NCBI RefSeq assembly: GCF_009451885.1
Contig: NZ_WIAO01000009.1
Coordinates: forward strand, 62,001-126,000
Direction of reading: 5' to 3'
DNA from: Glycomyces albidus
GTDB lineage: Bacteria; Actinomycetota; Actinomycetes; Mycobacteriales; Micromonosporaceae
Length of the DNA stretch: 64,000 nucleotides
How positions within the stretch are numbered: position 1 is the first letter of the stretch; every line of letters begins with the position of its first letter. Shown in pieces: positions 42,842 through 52,522 of the stretch. The translations under genes and the position numbers were made by a program. Below the pieces are notes generated by a model. It did not search any database. It worked only from the letters and a program-made list of their open reading frames with translations, and was not told where the DNA came from.

Positions 42842-43717
42842 CTACTCCTCGAGGACGCGGAGGAGCACTCGGGCCTGGAAGCCGTCGGGGTCAGGGCTCG
42901 AGAGGCCGGCCATGGTCGCCAGCGCCTTCCACAGCGCCCATCCGCGCGCCCGCCGCCACAGGTCGTCGGGCGCGTCGGCGGCCTCTCGGAAGATCTTTCG
43001 CTCGTCGCCGTCGAAGTAGGTCCAGGCCATGACGAGGTCGCAGGCCGGGTCGCCGACCCCGCAGGTGCCGAAGTCGATGGCCGCCGAGAGCCTGCCGTCC
43101 ACTGTGAGCAGGTTGCCGACGGCGATGTCGCCGTGGAACCAGACGGGGTCGTGGGGCCAGGCCGAGGTCAGTGCGCTCGCCCAGATCGCTCGGCAGGCGG
43201 TCGCGTCGACGGCGTCACCGAGGATCTCGAGCGCCTGCTGCACCTGGTCGCCGAAGACGCTGGGATGGCAGCCGCGGAAATGGGAATGGCGGCCGCCGGC
43301 TGGACCGTGCTGCGCCGGCGCGTTCCGCAGTTCGGTGAGCAGGCCGCCGAGATCGCGGGCCAACTGTGCGCGGTCGAGGTCGACCGCGGACTCGACCGTC
43401 CTGCCGGGCAGCCAGCGCCGCACCGACCACGGGAACGGGTAGCCGCGGCCTGGGCGACCGGTCGCAACCGGTGTCGGTACCGGTATGGGCAGGTGGTCGG
43501 CGAGCACCGGCAGCCACCGGTCCTCCTTCTCGACCGCGGCCGCATACGCTTCGCCGCTCGGCAAGCGGACCGAGAGGTCGGTGCCGAGCCTGAAGGTCCG
43601 GTTGTCCCAGCCTTGGCGTTCGATCGGTTCGACCGGGAGATCGGCCCATTCGGGGAACTGCTCGGAGATGAGGGCGTGCACCAGGTCCGTGGTGATCTCG
43701 TTCGTTGGGGCGACCAC
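42842..43717 (-). CDS. Aminoglycoside-phosphotransferase-family kinase (second copy)
   Basis: 291 aa from a GTG at 43717. APH motifs: WFHGDIAVGNLLT (catalytic Asp/Asn) and AIDFGTCGVGDPACDLVMAW (metal Asp). The N-lobe opens DLVHALISEQFPEWADLPVE, the same pattern as the family member at 7150, and shares the YPFPWSV...WLPG segment with it. The substrate is not known. It is convergent with the ATP-grasp gene and lies downstream of the first DUF4132 gene on the same strand (213 bp gap). Confidence 0.87.
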   Translation of the reverse strand: MVAPTNEITTDLVHALISEQFPEWADLPVEPIERQGWDNRTFRLGTDLSVRLPSGEAYAAAVEKEDRWLPVLADHLPIPVPTPVATGRPGRGYPFPWSVRRWLPGRTVESAVDLDRAQLARDLGGLLTELRNAPAQHGPAGGRHSHFRGCHPSVFGDQVQQALEILGDAVDATACRAIWASALTSAWPHDPVWFHGDIAVGNLLTVDGRLSAAIDFGTCGVGDPACDLVMAWTYFDGDERKIFREAADAPDDLWRRARGWALWKALATMAGLSSPDPDGFQARVLLRVLEE

Positions 43718-43930
43718 GCTTCTCCTTCGTCTTCGCGTCCGGGCTTTTCTCTAGAACCACATGCGGTTCAGTGATGCGCTGGAGTCTCGGCAACCCCGAC
43801 AGCCTATGCAGCGCCGGTCTCGCCGATCCGGTGGCTGGGGCGGCACCGGCGAACCGAACCGGTCGCGTCCGGGCGTTCGGGGAGATCGCCCGGACGCGCG
43901 GCGCGGCGTTCCGTACCGCAGTTCGCGGTC

Positions 43931-46900
43931 TCATTCCTGCTTCGTCACTCGGGAGAGTGCCCCCATCGCCTCGGAGAGGGCCACCGGATCGGCGTCGGCG
44001 GGGAAGTGGATCTCTTGGAGGACCTGGAGTTCCGCCGCGTCGAAGTGGTAGCCGCCGGCGAATCCCGGCGTGAAGTCCACCCGGAGCGATCCCGAACCGG
44101 GCAGGTGCCGCGCCACGCCGACGGTGACGCCCGTGCCCTCCCGTCGAATCGGGCGCCAGTCCTTGCGGGTCAGCCCGAACAGCGCTCCGGCGCTCGCCTT
44201 CGCGCCTTCGAACCGCGTCAGCCTCCCGGCCCGCAGCTCCGCTTCGTCCGGGGTGTGCACCGGCCGCGCGAGCTGGTCGAACGGCTGGAGGATCTCGTAG
44301 TCGGCGAGGATCTCCGCCCAGACCCGGGCCGTCTCGCCCAGCAGGAGCGGATGCGCGAGCCGGATCCGGGAGTCCGGGGCCGGTTCGATCGTGTTCTCCT
44401 CGACGTCGGTGTAGGTGCCGTCTTCGGCGAAGCGGAACGCCACGGTGCCGGAGTCCGACTCGGCCTGCCAGACCAGGCGCTTGACCAGGTGCCACATGAG
44501 CGCGTGGTCGGCCAGGTGGCGGCGGAACTCGGGCAGCGACCAGGTGCGGCCGTCGATCATCGCCCGTTCCAGGCGTCCGTTCTCGTTCGCGACCGACTTC
44601 AGGCCTCGGACGAGGCGCGCGTACTGCTCGGCCGCCGCGGCGGCGAGGTCGGCATCGTCGTCCGCAGTCGGATCGGGCAGTCCTCTGCGGCGCTTGCCGC
44701 GCTCGTCGATCACGAAGGGCCGCAGCCGCTCGTCGAATCCGATCTTGAACCGCCGCGGCCCGTAGTCGAGTTCGAGCGTGCCGTCCTCGCCCAGTTCGAA
44801 GTCGGGAACGAGGCGGTCGGCGAGCTGCTCGGCGTCCAGTCCCATGCCGGCCGCGATGAGGTCGATCTGGTCCGCGGCGGATTCCTTGAGCGCCTTGGTC
44901 TCGGCGGTGCGCTGCAGTGAGTTGACGGCGAGCAGCGCCTCCTCCGACTCGATCGCGCCCAGCGCTTGGAGGGCGTTCTGGGCCCGCTTGGAGGCGCCCT
45001 CGCGCGACCATTGGCGGATGAGCGCCTCGATGCGCTCGACGGTTCCGCCGTCGGCGAACCGGGCGAGCTGCGTGAGCGCCCAGCCGTCCTTGGCCGGGTG
45101 CCCTGCGAGCGACCAGGAGTCGAAGACCGTCCATGAGAACTCGCGCAGGCTCTGCGCGTCGCAGTGCTCCTTGAAGACGTCGATGCCGGCGTATGGAATC
45201 GCGAGCGAGTCGAGCATCATCGTGCCGACCAGGCGGCCGACGGCCGCCGCCGGTAGGCGGTGGCGGCGGTCCCGGGTGAGCACGGGCATGCCGAGGATCG
45301 GATCGGCCCATTCGGGAACGCGCGGCGCTTTGCGGCCGTCGAGTTCGAGGGGGTCGGCGGCGAGGATCGCGGCGACCGCGGACCGGGCGTCGTCGCCGTA
45401 GACGGCCGCGGCGTCCAGGACGGCCGCCTCGCCGTGGCTGCGGGCGACGTGCCGCAGGACCGCTTCGGCGGCGCGCCTGGGTTTGCCGGGCGCGCCGACG
45501 GCGTCCGGGGTCAACCAGGTCACGGCGTCGGTGCCGTGGCGGGCGAGCCAGAAGACGACGCTGGCACGTGTCGAGGGGAGGCGCACGAGCCAGTCGGCTG
45601 CGATACGGGCCGCCTCGACGCCGCCGACGGGCGGGAGCGCGCGGGGATGGCGCGCGGACTTCGCCAGTGCCGCAAGGACGTCCGGCACGGCTTCCGCGCC
45701 GCCTTCGGCGAGGCGCCGCCGGACGTCGTCGATGCGCTTGCCGCCCTCGGCCCAGGTCTCGCGCTCGCCGTCGCGCCAGCGCAGGACGGCGGCGTCCACC
45801 GGCCGTACCTCGACGGGTTCGCGTTTCGCCTTGGTGCGCTTGCTGCTCCACGGAGGGTCGGTGAACAGGGCGGGGAGGTCCTGCGCTTCGGGCGGGGCGC
45901 CGTCGAAGCGCAGGAGCCGGTCGATCGCCTCCCGCACGGCCGGTTCGGCGGTGGCGACGGCCTCGGCGGGGAGGACGCGGGCGGCGAGGTGCGCGAGCCG
46001 CGAGCGCAGGTGCGGGTCGTCGGCGGTGGCGGCGACCTTGGCGAGGACCCGCACGGTGCGGCGCGGGAAGCGCTCGGCGGCGCGCCGGGCCAGGTCGGCG
46101 GTGGCGTCGCCGACCATGCCGGTGAGGAGGAATTCCACGCCCGCGTCGTGGGGCACGGCCGCGAGCACGTGCTTTCGGACGTCGATCCACCGGTTCGGGG
46201 AGGTGCGGCGCAGGTCCTCGACCACCAGGGGGAGGCCGTCGGCGCCGAAGGCGTTGACGAGGGTGCCGATCTGCTGAGAGCTGTTGCCGTTCGGGCCGAT
46301 CGAGGTGATGCCCGCGGCGGCGATCTGGTCGAGGGAGGAGGCCATGGCGAAGATCCACACCTTCTCGTACGAGGAGTCGACCTCCCATTCGCCGAACTCG
46401 GCGCAGACCTGGTCGACCCAGTCCGGCTCGGACATGAAGTACGCGCGGACCAGGCGCTGGCGGTGGCTGCGCCCGTAGGGTTCGAGCAGCTCGCGGTAGC
46501 GGCGGTACTCGGTTTCGGGCATGGCGGTGAGCAGTTCGCGGATCCGGTCGCAGTCGGGTCCGAAGCCGGCGTTCCAGCTCGACCCCGCGGGTGCGGTAGG
46601 CGCGTACACGAGTGCGGGCACGCTGCCGTTCACATGCTTGAAGTAGTGGTCGTCGGAGCCGGCGGCGACCACGCGGAGCGCGAACCGCTCCAGCGTCGCG
46701 CAGACGGCGAGCTCGAGGCCGTGCTCGCCGTACCAGGCGTCGATCCGCCGGTAGGAGGCGCTCCACGAGCGGAAGTCGGGCGGGTGGACGCAGCCGACGA
46801 TCTTGAGGGCCGCGGCGGCCCCGAGCGGGTCCGGCGCACCGTCGAGATACGACTGGAGGGCGGCGGCGATCGCGGGGTCGCTGTCCGGGCATTCGACCGC

Positions 46901-47101
46901 GGCGCGGAGGTACTCGCGGGAGGGGCCGAGGCCGGCGGTGCGCCAGTGCTCGACCATGTCCGGGCGCAGCGGGTTCGGGGGCGGGAACGGCCGGTCGCGG
47001 CGCGGTAGCGAGGTCAGGTGGAGGCGGTCGTCGGCCGCGTAGGACGACCATCGCTCGAAGGCGTCCTCGTCGAGGGATGCGGCGGATCGCGTGTCGGTCA
47101 T
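43931..47101 (-). CDS. DUF4132 (MolR-like) giant protein, copy 1
   Basis: 1056 aa. Mostly helical HEAT-like repeats (residues ~60-700) ahead of the conserved DUF4132 domain (~740-1056: LELDYGPRRFKIGFDERLRP, FVIDERGKRRRGLP, RLVRGLKSVANENGRLERAM, LPEFRRHLADHALMWHLVKR). E. coli relatives are annotated MolR; the molecular function is unknown, and such proteins often occur with MoxR/vWA or WGR genes. No signal peptide. The ATG at 47101 begins MTDTRSAASLDEDAFERWSS. A paralogue with the same domain order is at 57705-61094, and Ro60, itself a vWA protein, is 2 kb away. Confidence 0.87.
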   Translation of the reverse strand: MTDTRSAASLDEDAFERWSSYAADDRLHLTSLPRRDRPFPPPNPLRPDMVEHWRTAGLGPSREYLRAAVECPDSDPAIAAALQSYLDGAPDPLGAAAALKIVGCVHPPDFRSWSASYRRIDAWYGEHGLELAVCATLERFALRVVAAGSDDHYFKHVNGSVPALVYAPTAPAGSSWNAGFGPDCDRIRELLTAMPETEYRRYRELLEPYGRSHRQRLVRAYFMSEPDWVDQVCAEFGEWEVDSSYEKVWIFAMASSLDQIAAAGITSIGPNGNSSQQIGTLVNAFGADGLPLVVEDLRRTSPNRWIDVRKHVLAAVPHDAGVEFLLTGMVGDATADLARRAAERFPRRTVRVLAKVAATADDPHLRSRLAHLAARVLPAEAVATAEPAVREAIDRLLRFDGAPPEAQDLPALFTDPPWSSKRTKAKREPVEVRPVDAAVLRWRDGERETWAEGGKRIDDVRRRLAEGGAEAVPDVLAALAKSARHPRALPPVGGVEAARIAADWLVRLPSTRASVVFWLARHGTDAVTWLTPDAVGAPGKPRRAAEAVLRHVARSHGEAAVLDAAAVYGDDARSAVAAILAADPLELDGRKAPRVPEWADPILGMPVLTRDRRHRLPAAAVGRLVGTMMLDSLAIPYAGIDVFKEHCDAQSLREFSWTVFDSWSLAGHPAKDGWALTQLARFADGGTVERIEALIRQWSREGASKRAQNALQALGAIESEEALLAVNSLQRTAETKALKESAADQIDLIAAGMGLDAEQLADRLVPDFELGEDGTLELDYGPRRFKIGFDERLRPFVIDERGKRRRGLPDPTADDDADLAAAAAEQYARLVRGLKSVANENGRLERAMIDGRTWSLPEFRRHLADHALMWHLVKRLVWQAESDSGTVAFRFAEDGTYTDVEENTIEPAPDSRIRLAHPLLLGETARVWAEILADYEILQPFDQLARPVHTPDEAELRAGRLTRFEGAKASAGALFGLTRKDWRPIRREGTGVTVGVARHLPGSGSLRVDFTPGFAGGYHFDAAELQVLQEIHFPADADPVALSEAMGALSRVTKQE

Positions 47102-47308
47102 GGGGTTCCCAACGATCGGAGTGGTTGAGGGCGTTCGGCGGTCGGCGACGGCGACCGCGCCCTGCGATCATCGGATCGGGGTGTGACATGCGGTCCGGCG
47201 GGGGCCGTCGAACAGTGCGGCCGTCGATGTCACCGGCCGGACGCCGCGCAGGTCAATGAACGTGAATCGGCCGCGGATCGGTGCGAGCAGGAGGATAGGG
47301 TTTGCGGC

Positions 47309-49339
47309 GTGGAGATACACGTCGCGAAGTCCGGGTCCGATACCGCCGCTGGAACCGCCGAGGCCCCCCTGCTCAGCATCGGTGCGGCCGCGGCACTGGC
47401 GCAACCGGGGGACACCGTCGTCGTCCATGAGGGCGTGTACCGCGAGTGGGTGAACCCGCCTCGCGGCGGCACGGCCGCCGCGCCGATCACCTACCAGGCC
47501 GCGCTGGGCGCGGACGGCCGCTACGAGCCGGTCACGGTCTCCGGCGCCGAGGTGATCACCGACTGGCGCCCCCACCCCGGCTCGGCGGCCGTCTGGACGG
47601 CGACGGTGCCGAACACCCTGTTCGGGGACCACAACCCGTATGCCGAACGCATCGGCGGCGACTGGTTCTTCGACCAGGTCAACACCTGGCACACCGGCGA
47701 GGTGTACCTCGACGGCAAGTCCATGTACGAGTCGCCGACCCTCGGCGGCGTCGAACGCCCCGAAGTCACCGAGGACTCGTTCGACCAGGAGGGCTCCCTG
47801 CTGACGTGGTACTGCGAGGTGGGCGACGACGCCACGCGGATCACGGCGAACTTCGGCGGTGCCGACCCGGCCGACCACGAGATCGAGATCAACGTCCGCA
47901 AGTTCGTGTTCTGGCCTGCGGCAACGGGAATCGACCACATCACGGTGCGCGGCTTCACCCTGACCAAGGCCGCCACGCAGTGGGCGCCGCCCACCGCGCT
48001 CCAGGAGGGCCTGATCGGCCCGCACTGGTCCAAGGGCTGGGTGATCGAGGACAACACGATCACCGACTCGAAGAACGTCGGCGTCTCCCTGGGCAAGGAG
48101 GCCAGCACGGGGCAGAACGAGTGGCTCGCGGGACCCGAGGGCGCCAAGGGCGGCACGCAGCGCGAGCGCGAGGTGATCCAGCGGGCGCTCGCCCTGCGCG
48201 GGCCCGACGCCGGCGAGCCGCACCCGTGGCACCGGGACCACGTCGGCTCCCACACGGTGCGCCGCAACACGATCCGGGACTGCGAGCAGGCGGGCGTCGT
48301 CGGACATCTCGGCGCGGCGTTCTCCCACATCGTCGACAACCACATCTCCCGCATCCACGTGAAGCGGCAATGGCACGGCGCCGAGGTCGCCGGCATCAAA
48401 CTGCACGCCGCCATCGACACCGTGATCAGTGGAAATACGATCCACCACACGCACCGGGCCCTGTGGCTCGACTGGCAGGCCCAAGGCACCTCGCTGCGCC
48501 GCAACGTCTTCTACGCCTCCACCGCCGAGGACTTCATGGTCGAGGTCTGCCACGGACCGTACCTTGTGGACTCGAACCTGTTCCTCTCACCGTGGGCGGT
48601 CAAGGACATGTCCACCGGCGGCGCGTACGTGCACAACTACTTCGCGGGCCGCATCGCGAACTGCACCGAGCACCAGCGGTACACCCCGTACCACTTCCCG
48701 CACTCCACGGCCGTCTACGGCGTCTCGAACATCCTCGGCGGCGACAACCGGTTCTACAACAACGTCTTCGTCGGCGACCGTGCCGGCCGGGAAGGCGCCG
48801 AACCGCAAGCGGCCGAACCGGCGCTCGCGAGCTTCTGGTCGGGCGCGATCGACATCGACGGCGTGCCCGGCCAGGCCGCCTTCGTGCCGACCCCGGTCGG
48901 AACCTCGCAGTACGACGCCTACCCGACGCAGGAGGAGTACCCGAACGAGCACGGCAGCGCACTGGCCGGGCCGCGCCTCCCGGTCTGGGTCGAGGGCAAC
49001 CTGTACGCGGAGGGCGCCGAGCCGTTCCGCGCGGAGCCCGCGCCCCGCGTCGTCGGCACCTCGCCGGTGCGCGTCGAGGTGCACGACGCCGCAGCCGGCT
49101 CCGTCCGCGTCGAGCTGGCCGACGGCGCGGCCCTCGGCGTCGTCGCCCCGGTGACGACGGCGCGCCTCGGAACGAGTTACCAAGCCGAGATGGGCTATAC
49201 CGACCCCGACGGATCCGACCTGGACCTGAGCACCGACATCACCGGCCTCAAGCGCGACGAGGCCGTGCCCGGGCCGTTCGCGGCGTCGACGCCCGGTACC
49301 CTGATCCTCACCGCACCGGCCCCGGAGCGTCGCGGCTGA
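47309..49339 (+). CDS. GH120 beta-xylosidase
   Basis: 676 aa, right-handed parallel beta-helix of GH120. The opening VEIHVAKSGSDTAAGTAEAP and GDTVVVHEGVYREWV is the family start; GIDHITVRGFTLTKAATQWA, GLIGPHWSKGWVIEDNTITD and AGIKLHAAIDTVISGNTIHH follow. Candidate catalytic residues are Asp388 (LWLDW) and Glu412 (VEVCHG), the pair proposed for this family. There is no signal peptide: it should act on imported xylo-oligosaccharides. GTG 47309 is chosen because AGGAGGATAGGG lies just before it and the family N-terminus starts there. Divergent from the DUF4132 gene. Confidence 0.92.
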   Translation: MEIHVAKSGSDTAAGTAEAPLLSIGAAAALAQPGDTVVVHEGVYREWVNPPRGGTAAAPITYQAALGADGRYEPVTVSGAEVITDWRPHPGSAAVWTATVPNTLFGDHNPYAERIGGDWFFDQVNTWHTGEVYLDGKSMYESPTLGGVERPEVTEDSFDQEGSLLTWYCEVGDDATRITANFGGADPADHEIEINVRKFVFWPAATGIDHITVRGFTLTKAATQWAPPTALQEGLIGPHWSKGWVIEDNTITDSKNVGVSLGKEASTGQNEWLAGPEGAKGGTQREREVIQRALALRGPDAGEPHPWHRDHVGSHTVRRNTIRDCEQAGVVGHLGAAFSHIVDNHISRIHVKRQWHGAEVAGIKLHAAIDTVISGNTIHHTHRALWLDWQAQGTSLRRNVFYASTAEDFMVEVCHGPYLVDSNLFLSPWAVKDMSTGGAYVHNYFAGRIANCTEHQRYTPYHFPHSTAVYGVSNILGGDNRFYNNVFVGDRAGREGAEPQAAEPALASFWSGAIDIDGVPGQAAFVPTPVGTSQYDAYPTQEEYPNEHGSALAGPRLPVWVEGNLYAEGAEPFRAEPAPRVVGTSPVRVEVHDAAAGSVRVELADGAALGVVAPVTTARLGTSYQAEMGYTDPDGSDLDLSTDITGLKRDEAVPGPFAASTPGTLILTAPAPERRG

Positions 49340-49492
49340 GGAGCCCGCTGAAGCATCGGTCACCCGAAGCCGGCGGAGCGGCGGACGGCGGGAGTCGAGA
49401 ACGACTCCTGACCGTCTCCACCCGCTCCCCATACGATCCACCGACGGGACGACCGGTTCGGCCGGTGCAGCGGTGCCGAACGCCGACGCGGC

Positions 49493-50437
49493 CTACGGCG
49501 CGGTGACGACCTGCCCCGCCCAGGAGAGGCCGCCGCCGAAGGCGAAGAGCAGCACCGGGGCGCCGGCGGGGACCGCCCGCCGCTCGACCAGTTTCGACAA
49601 CGCGAGCGGGACCGATGCGGCCGAGGTGTTGCCGGAGTCGACGACGTCCCGGGCGATGACGGCGTCCTCGGCGAGGCCGAGCCGGCGCACGATCGCCTCG
49701 ATGATCCGCAGGTTCGCCTGGTGGGTCACCACCCCGGCGAGGTCGGCCGGTTCGAGCCCCGCCCGGCGGCACGCCTCGACGGCGAGGTCGATGAGTTCAG
49801 TTGTGGCCCAGCGGAAGACGACTTGACCGGACTGGGTGAAGCGCGGCCGCCAGCTCCCGGCGAGTCGCACCGCGTCGGCGCGGGTCGGGTCACCGCCCCA
49901 GACGACCGGGCCGATCCCCGGGCCCTCGGCGGCGCTGACCACCGCCGCGCCCGCCCCGTCGCCGAGCAGCACGCATGTGCTGCGGTCGCTCCAGTCCGTC
50001 ACATCCGACATCTTCTCGGCCCCGACGACCAGCGCGTGCCTCGCCGCGCGCGCCCGCACCGCGTGGTCGGCGGTCGCCACCGCGGTGCAGAAGCCCGCGC
50101 AGCCGTTGTTGAGGTCGAACGTGGCCGCGGCGGGAATGCCGAGCCGGGCCGCGACCTGCGCGGCGATCGAGGGGCAGCGGTCGATCGCGCTGCACGTGGC
50201 GACGGTGACCATGCCGATGTCGCCGGGCTCCAGGCCGGCGGCGACGAGCGCTTCGGCGGCCGCTGCGGACGCCATGTCGGCCACCGATTCGTCGGCGGCG
50301 GCGATGTGCCGGGTGGCGATGCCGGTGCGCTGGCGGATCCACTCGTCGCTGGTGTCGACCATGCCGGCCAGGTCGTCGTTGGTCATCACGCGGGACGGTT
50401 GGTAGTGCCCGAGGGCGGCGATTCGGCTTCCGGGCAT
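49493..50437 (-). CDS. FabH-like beta-ketoacyl-ACP synthase III
   Basis: 314 aa thiolase-fold condensing enzyme. Catalytic triad: Cys in FDLNNGCAGFCTAV, His in GVVTHQANLRI, Asn in DSGNTSAASVPLAL. The opening IAALGHYQPSRVMTNDDLA and the SDEWIRQRTGI motif are standard for KAS III. Such enzymes start fatty-acid chains or make short acyl products in secondary metabolism. Start ATG 50437 follows AGAGGAGATCCC. It is divergent from a TetR regulator with a palindrome between them, which suggests a dedicated, inducible role rather than the housekeeping fabH. Confidence 0.92.
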   Translation of the reverse strand: MPGSRIAALGHYQPSRVMTNDDLAGMVDTSDEWIRQRTGIATRHIAAADESVADMASAAAAEALVAAGLEPGDIGMVTVATCSAIDRCPSIAAQVAARLGIPAAATFDLNNGCAGFCTAVATADHAVRARAARHALVVGAEKMSDVTDWSDRSTCVLLGDGAGAAVVSAAEGPGIGPVVWGGDPTRADAVRLAGSWRPRFTQSGQVVFRWATTELIDLAVEACRRAGLEPADLAGVVTHQANLRIIEAIVRRLGLAEDAVIARDVVDSGNTSAASVPLALSKLVERRAVPAGAPVLLFAFGGGLSWAGQVVTAP

Positions 50438-50472
50438 GGGATCTCCTCTGTTCGGCGACCGGACCGCCAATA

Positions 50473-50492
50473 TAGCAACCGATCGGTCGCTA
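50473..50492. promoter_or_regulatory. TetR-type palindromic operator
   Basis: TAGCAACCGATCGGTCGCTA is palindromic except for one pair, and lies between the divergent FabH-like (start 50437) and TetR (start 50522) genes, so it could control both. Confidence 0.7.
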
Positions 50493-50521
50493 ATGGGTGC
50501 TCGGTCGGCTAGGATCACGGC

Positions 50522-51142
50522 ATGAGCCCGCGCCGATCCGTCGCCGAAACCCGCCTGACCCGGGACCGCATCGTTGAACGAGGCGTCGCCGCAGCGTCGG
50601 TCGACGGCCTCGAGGGGCTGACCATCGGGCAGCTCGCGGCCGACCTCGGCATGAGCAAGGCCGGCGTGCTCGGCCACTTCGGGTCCAAAGAGGCCCTGCA
50701 ACTCGCGCTCTTGGACGCCGCGGCCGCCGCCTTCGCCCGGATCGTGTGGAGGCCCGCGGAACTCGAGCCGCCCGGACTGCCTCGGCTGCGCGCGGTGTGC
50801 GAAACGTGGATCGACTACCTCGAGCACGAGCGGCAGATCTTCCCCGGCGGCTGCCTCTTCACCACCGCGGCGATCGAATTCGACGCCCGCGGCGGACCGG
50901 TGCGCGATGCCGTGGCGCGCCTGCACAAGCTCTGGCGGCGGCGCCTGGTCGCCGAGGCCCGTACCGCCGTGGCCACGGGAGACCTGCCGCGCGGCACCGA
51001 CCCGGAGCAGGTCGCGTTCGAACTGGTCGGCCTGTTCATGGCGCTCAACCAGGAGATCCAGCTCTTCGCCGACCCGAATGCCGCACAACGCACTCGCCGC
51101 GCCCTGCACCGGCTCCTCGCGACTGCCGAGCACCAGCAGTGA
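50522..51142 (+). CDS. TetR-family regulator
   Basis: 206 aa. The N-terminal helix-turn-helix (LTIGQLAADLGMSKAGVLGH, FGSKEALQLALLD) is clear; the remainder is the helical ligand-binding part with a LFTTAAIEFDARGGPVRDAV segment typical of the TetR_C group. It starts 30 bp after the palindrome at 50473 and is divergent from the FabH-like gene, so autorepression and control of that gene are likely. Ligand unknown. Confidence 0.9.
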   Translation: MSPRRSVAETRLTRDRIVERGVAAASVDGLEGLTIGQLAADLGMSKAGVLGHFGSKEALQLALLDAAAAAFARIVWRPAELEPPGLPRLRAVCETWIDYLEHERQIFPGGCLFTTAAIEFDARGGPVRDAVARLHKLWRRRLVAEARTAVATGDLPRGTDPEQVAFELVGLFMALNQEIQLFADPNAAQRTRRALHRLLATAEHQQ

Positions 51143-51492
51143 CGGGAAGTCCCCTCGAATCCCGCGCCGGGCGCCATCCCTCCTGAGCGGTCGCGGCCGC
51201 CCCGAGGACGAGCGTCAGCGATGTCCGGAAGCTGAGCCGAGCCGTTCCCGTCGGGACGTCCGAGGTCGCGACCGGAGCACGGGATGTCCCGTTCGGTTCG
51301 CAGTCCTTCGCCGCCGGTCTCTTGCCGGTGTTCCGCCGGTCGGCCGCCTGGTGATCGGCGTCTCATCTCGAAACGATGATCTCAAGGCATATCGGACCGC
51401 GATCCGCATTCGCGATCCCGGCTGAGCGGAGCGATTCGTCCAGCCGCCGTCCGTTGTGCCTTTCATGACCCTGCATGAAGAAGGGAAAGTTC
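51143..51492. other. Intergenic, 350 bp
   Basis: No gene supported. It should hold the promoter of the secreted-protein pair; no reliable hexamers seen. Confidence 0.3.
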
Positions 51493-52032
51493 ATGATCAC
51501 TAGATCGAGATTGTGGGCGTCGCTGGCGGCGGCGTTCGCAATGGTGTTCGCGGCGGGGCTCGGTGTCGCCGGGCCCGCGGCGGCCGGTCCGGACTCCGGA
51601 GGCCTCGCGGCCGCCGACACGTCCGCATACGGTGCGGTGCTGAACGTCGAGTACGAGTCGCAGCCGGACGGTTTCGTTCGGACCACCGAGTACGAGAACG
51701 CCACCGTGACCGACATCCAGATCGCCTCGTGCCAGATCACGGTCGCCGCGAACAAGCCCACCAAGTCCAGCTCACGGGTTCGCGGCTCGGGCAACATGTC
51801 GCTCTCGTCCGGTTGCAGCGGTACCTGGGAGGTCCTGCTGCACGTGCAGATCTACTCCATCGAATGGATTTCGCAGTCGACGCTTCGCAGGGACGTGTAC
51901 GCACCCTACTCCGCGTACTTCAGCACCAGCGCGGATTGCAAACGGGGCCAGTGGAGGTCCGAGATCATCGTCCAAAGGGGCACCAACGACGCAGCCTCGC
52001 GAAGCAGCGTCCTGACCGTGAGCTCGTGCTGA
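51493..52032 (+). CDS. Secreted Cys-containing protein A
   Basis: 179 aa. Sec signal peptide (MITRSRLWASLAAAFAMVFA, AGLGVAGPAAAG). The mature part is small, beta-rich and Cys-containing (IASCQITVAANKPTK, SGCSGTWEVLLHVQIY, STSADCKRGQWRSEIIVQRG, end VSSC), suggesting two disulfides. No family recognised. ATG 51493 is 6 nt after AAGGGAAAG, better than ATG 51475. It forms a pair with the next gene, which has the same organisation; the two are 20 bp apart. Confidence 0.65.
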   Translation: MITRSRLWASLAAAFAMVFAAGLGVAGPAAAGPDSGGLAAADTSAYGAVLNVEYESQPDGFVRTTEYENATVTDIQIASCQITVAANKPTKSSSRVRGSGNMSLSSGCSGTWEVLLHVQIYSIEWISQSTLRRDVYAPYSAYFSTSADCKRGQWRSEIIVQRGTNDAASRSSVLTVSSC

Positions 52033-52052
52033 TGAACGGGGAGAAGGAGACC

Positions 52053-52460
52053 ATGAGGTATCGACGGTGGATCGCCAAGATGGCGGCGGTCTTGATGGTG
52101 TTCGGCGCCGCTTCGCTCGCAGCGGTCATACCGGCATCGCACGCCACCGCGGCGCCGGTCGAGGCCGCGGCCTGCTCGGTCACCGCGGGGATCGGCGGGC
52201 CCACCAGGGTCCAGTCGATCGTCCAGGTGAGCTTCCGCATCAACGTGGACGGGTGCTCCGGTCAGTACTGGACGGAGTACAGCAACATCAACGGCCCAGG
52301 GGCCTCGGACAACGGGCGGACGGTGACCTACCGCGGGGACCGCAACTACGTGGTCACCATGAACGTGACGTGCCGGACCGGGACCTACTACGCCTCGCTG
52401 CAGATCATCGGTGAAAGCTTCGACGCGTTCCGTGAGACGTCGAAATACATTCGGTGCTGA
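52053..52460 (+). CDS. Secreted Cys-containing protein B
   Basis: 135 aa. Signal peptide (AKMAAVLMVFGAASLAAVIP, ASHATAAP). The mature domain has paired Cys and a related plan to protein A: ACSVTAGIGGPTRVQSIVQV, VDGCSGQYWTEY, NVTCRTGTYYASLQIIG, and a last-residue Cys (YIRC). The shared GCSGxxW and C-terminal Cys suggest the two are distant paralogues. The start follows GAGAAGGAGACC, which overlaps the end of the preceding gene. Function unknown; likely extracellular. Confidence 0.65.
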   Translation: MRYRRWIAKMAAVLMVFGAASLAAVIPASHATAAPVEAAACSVTAGIGGPTRVQSIVQVSFRINVDGCSGQYWTEYSNINGPGASDNGRTVTYRGDRNYVVTMNVTCRTGTYYASLQIIGESFDAFRETSKYIRC

Positions 52461-52487
52461 CCTCGGCGCGTGAAGTCCGTTGAAACC

Positions 52488-52508
52488 GACCCTCCCATGC
52501 GGAGGGTC
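52488..52508 (+). terminator. Small hairpin after the secreted pair
   Basis: Arms GACCCTCC (52488-52495) and GGAGGGTC (52501-52508) around CATGC; no T-run. Confidence 0.4.
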
Positions 52509-52522
52509 CCGGAATAAGGCGA

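Noticed and set aside
51363..51797. Minus-strand ORF over the secreted protein
   Set aside because: Antisense shadow; the plus frame has a signal peptide and ribosome binding site.
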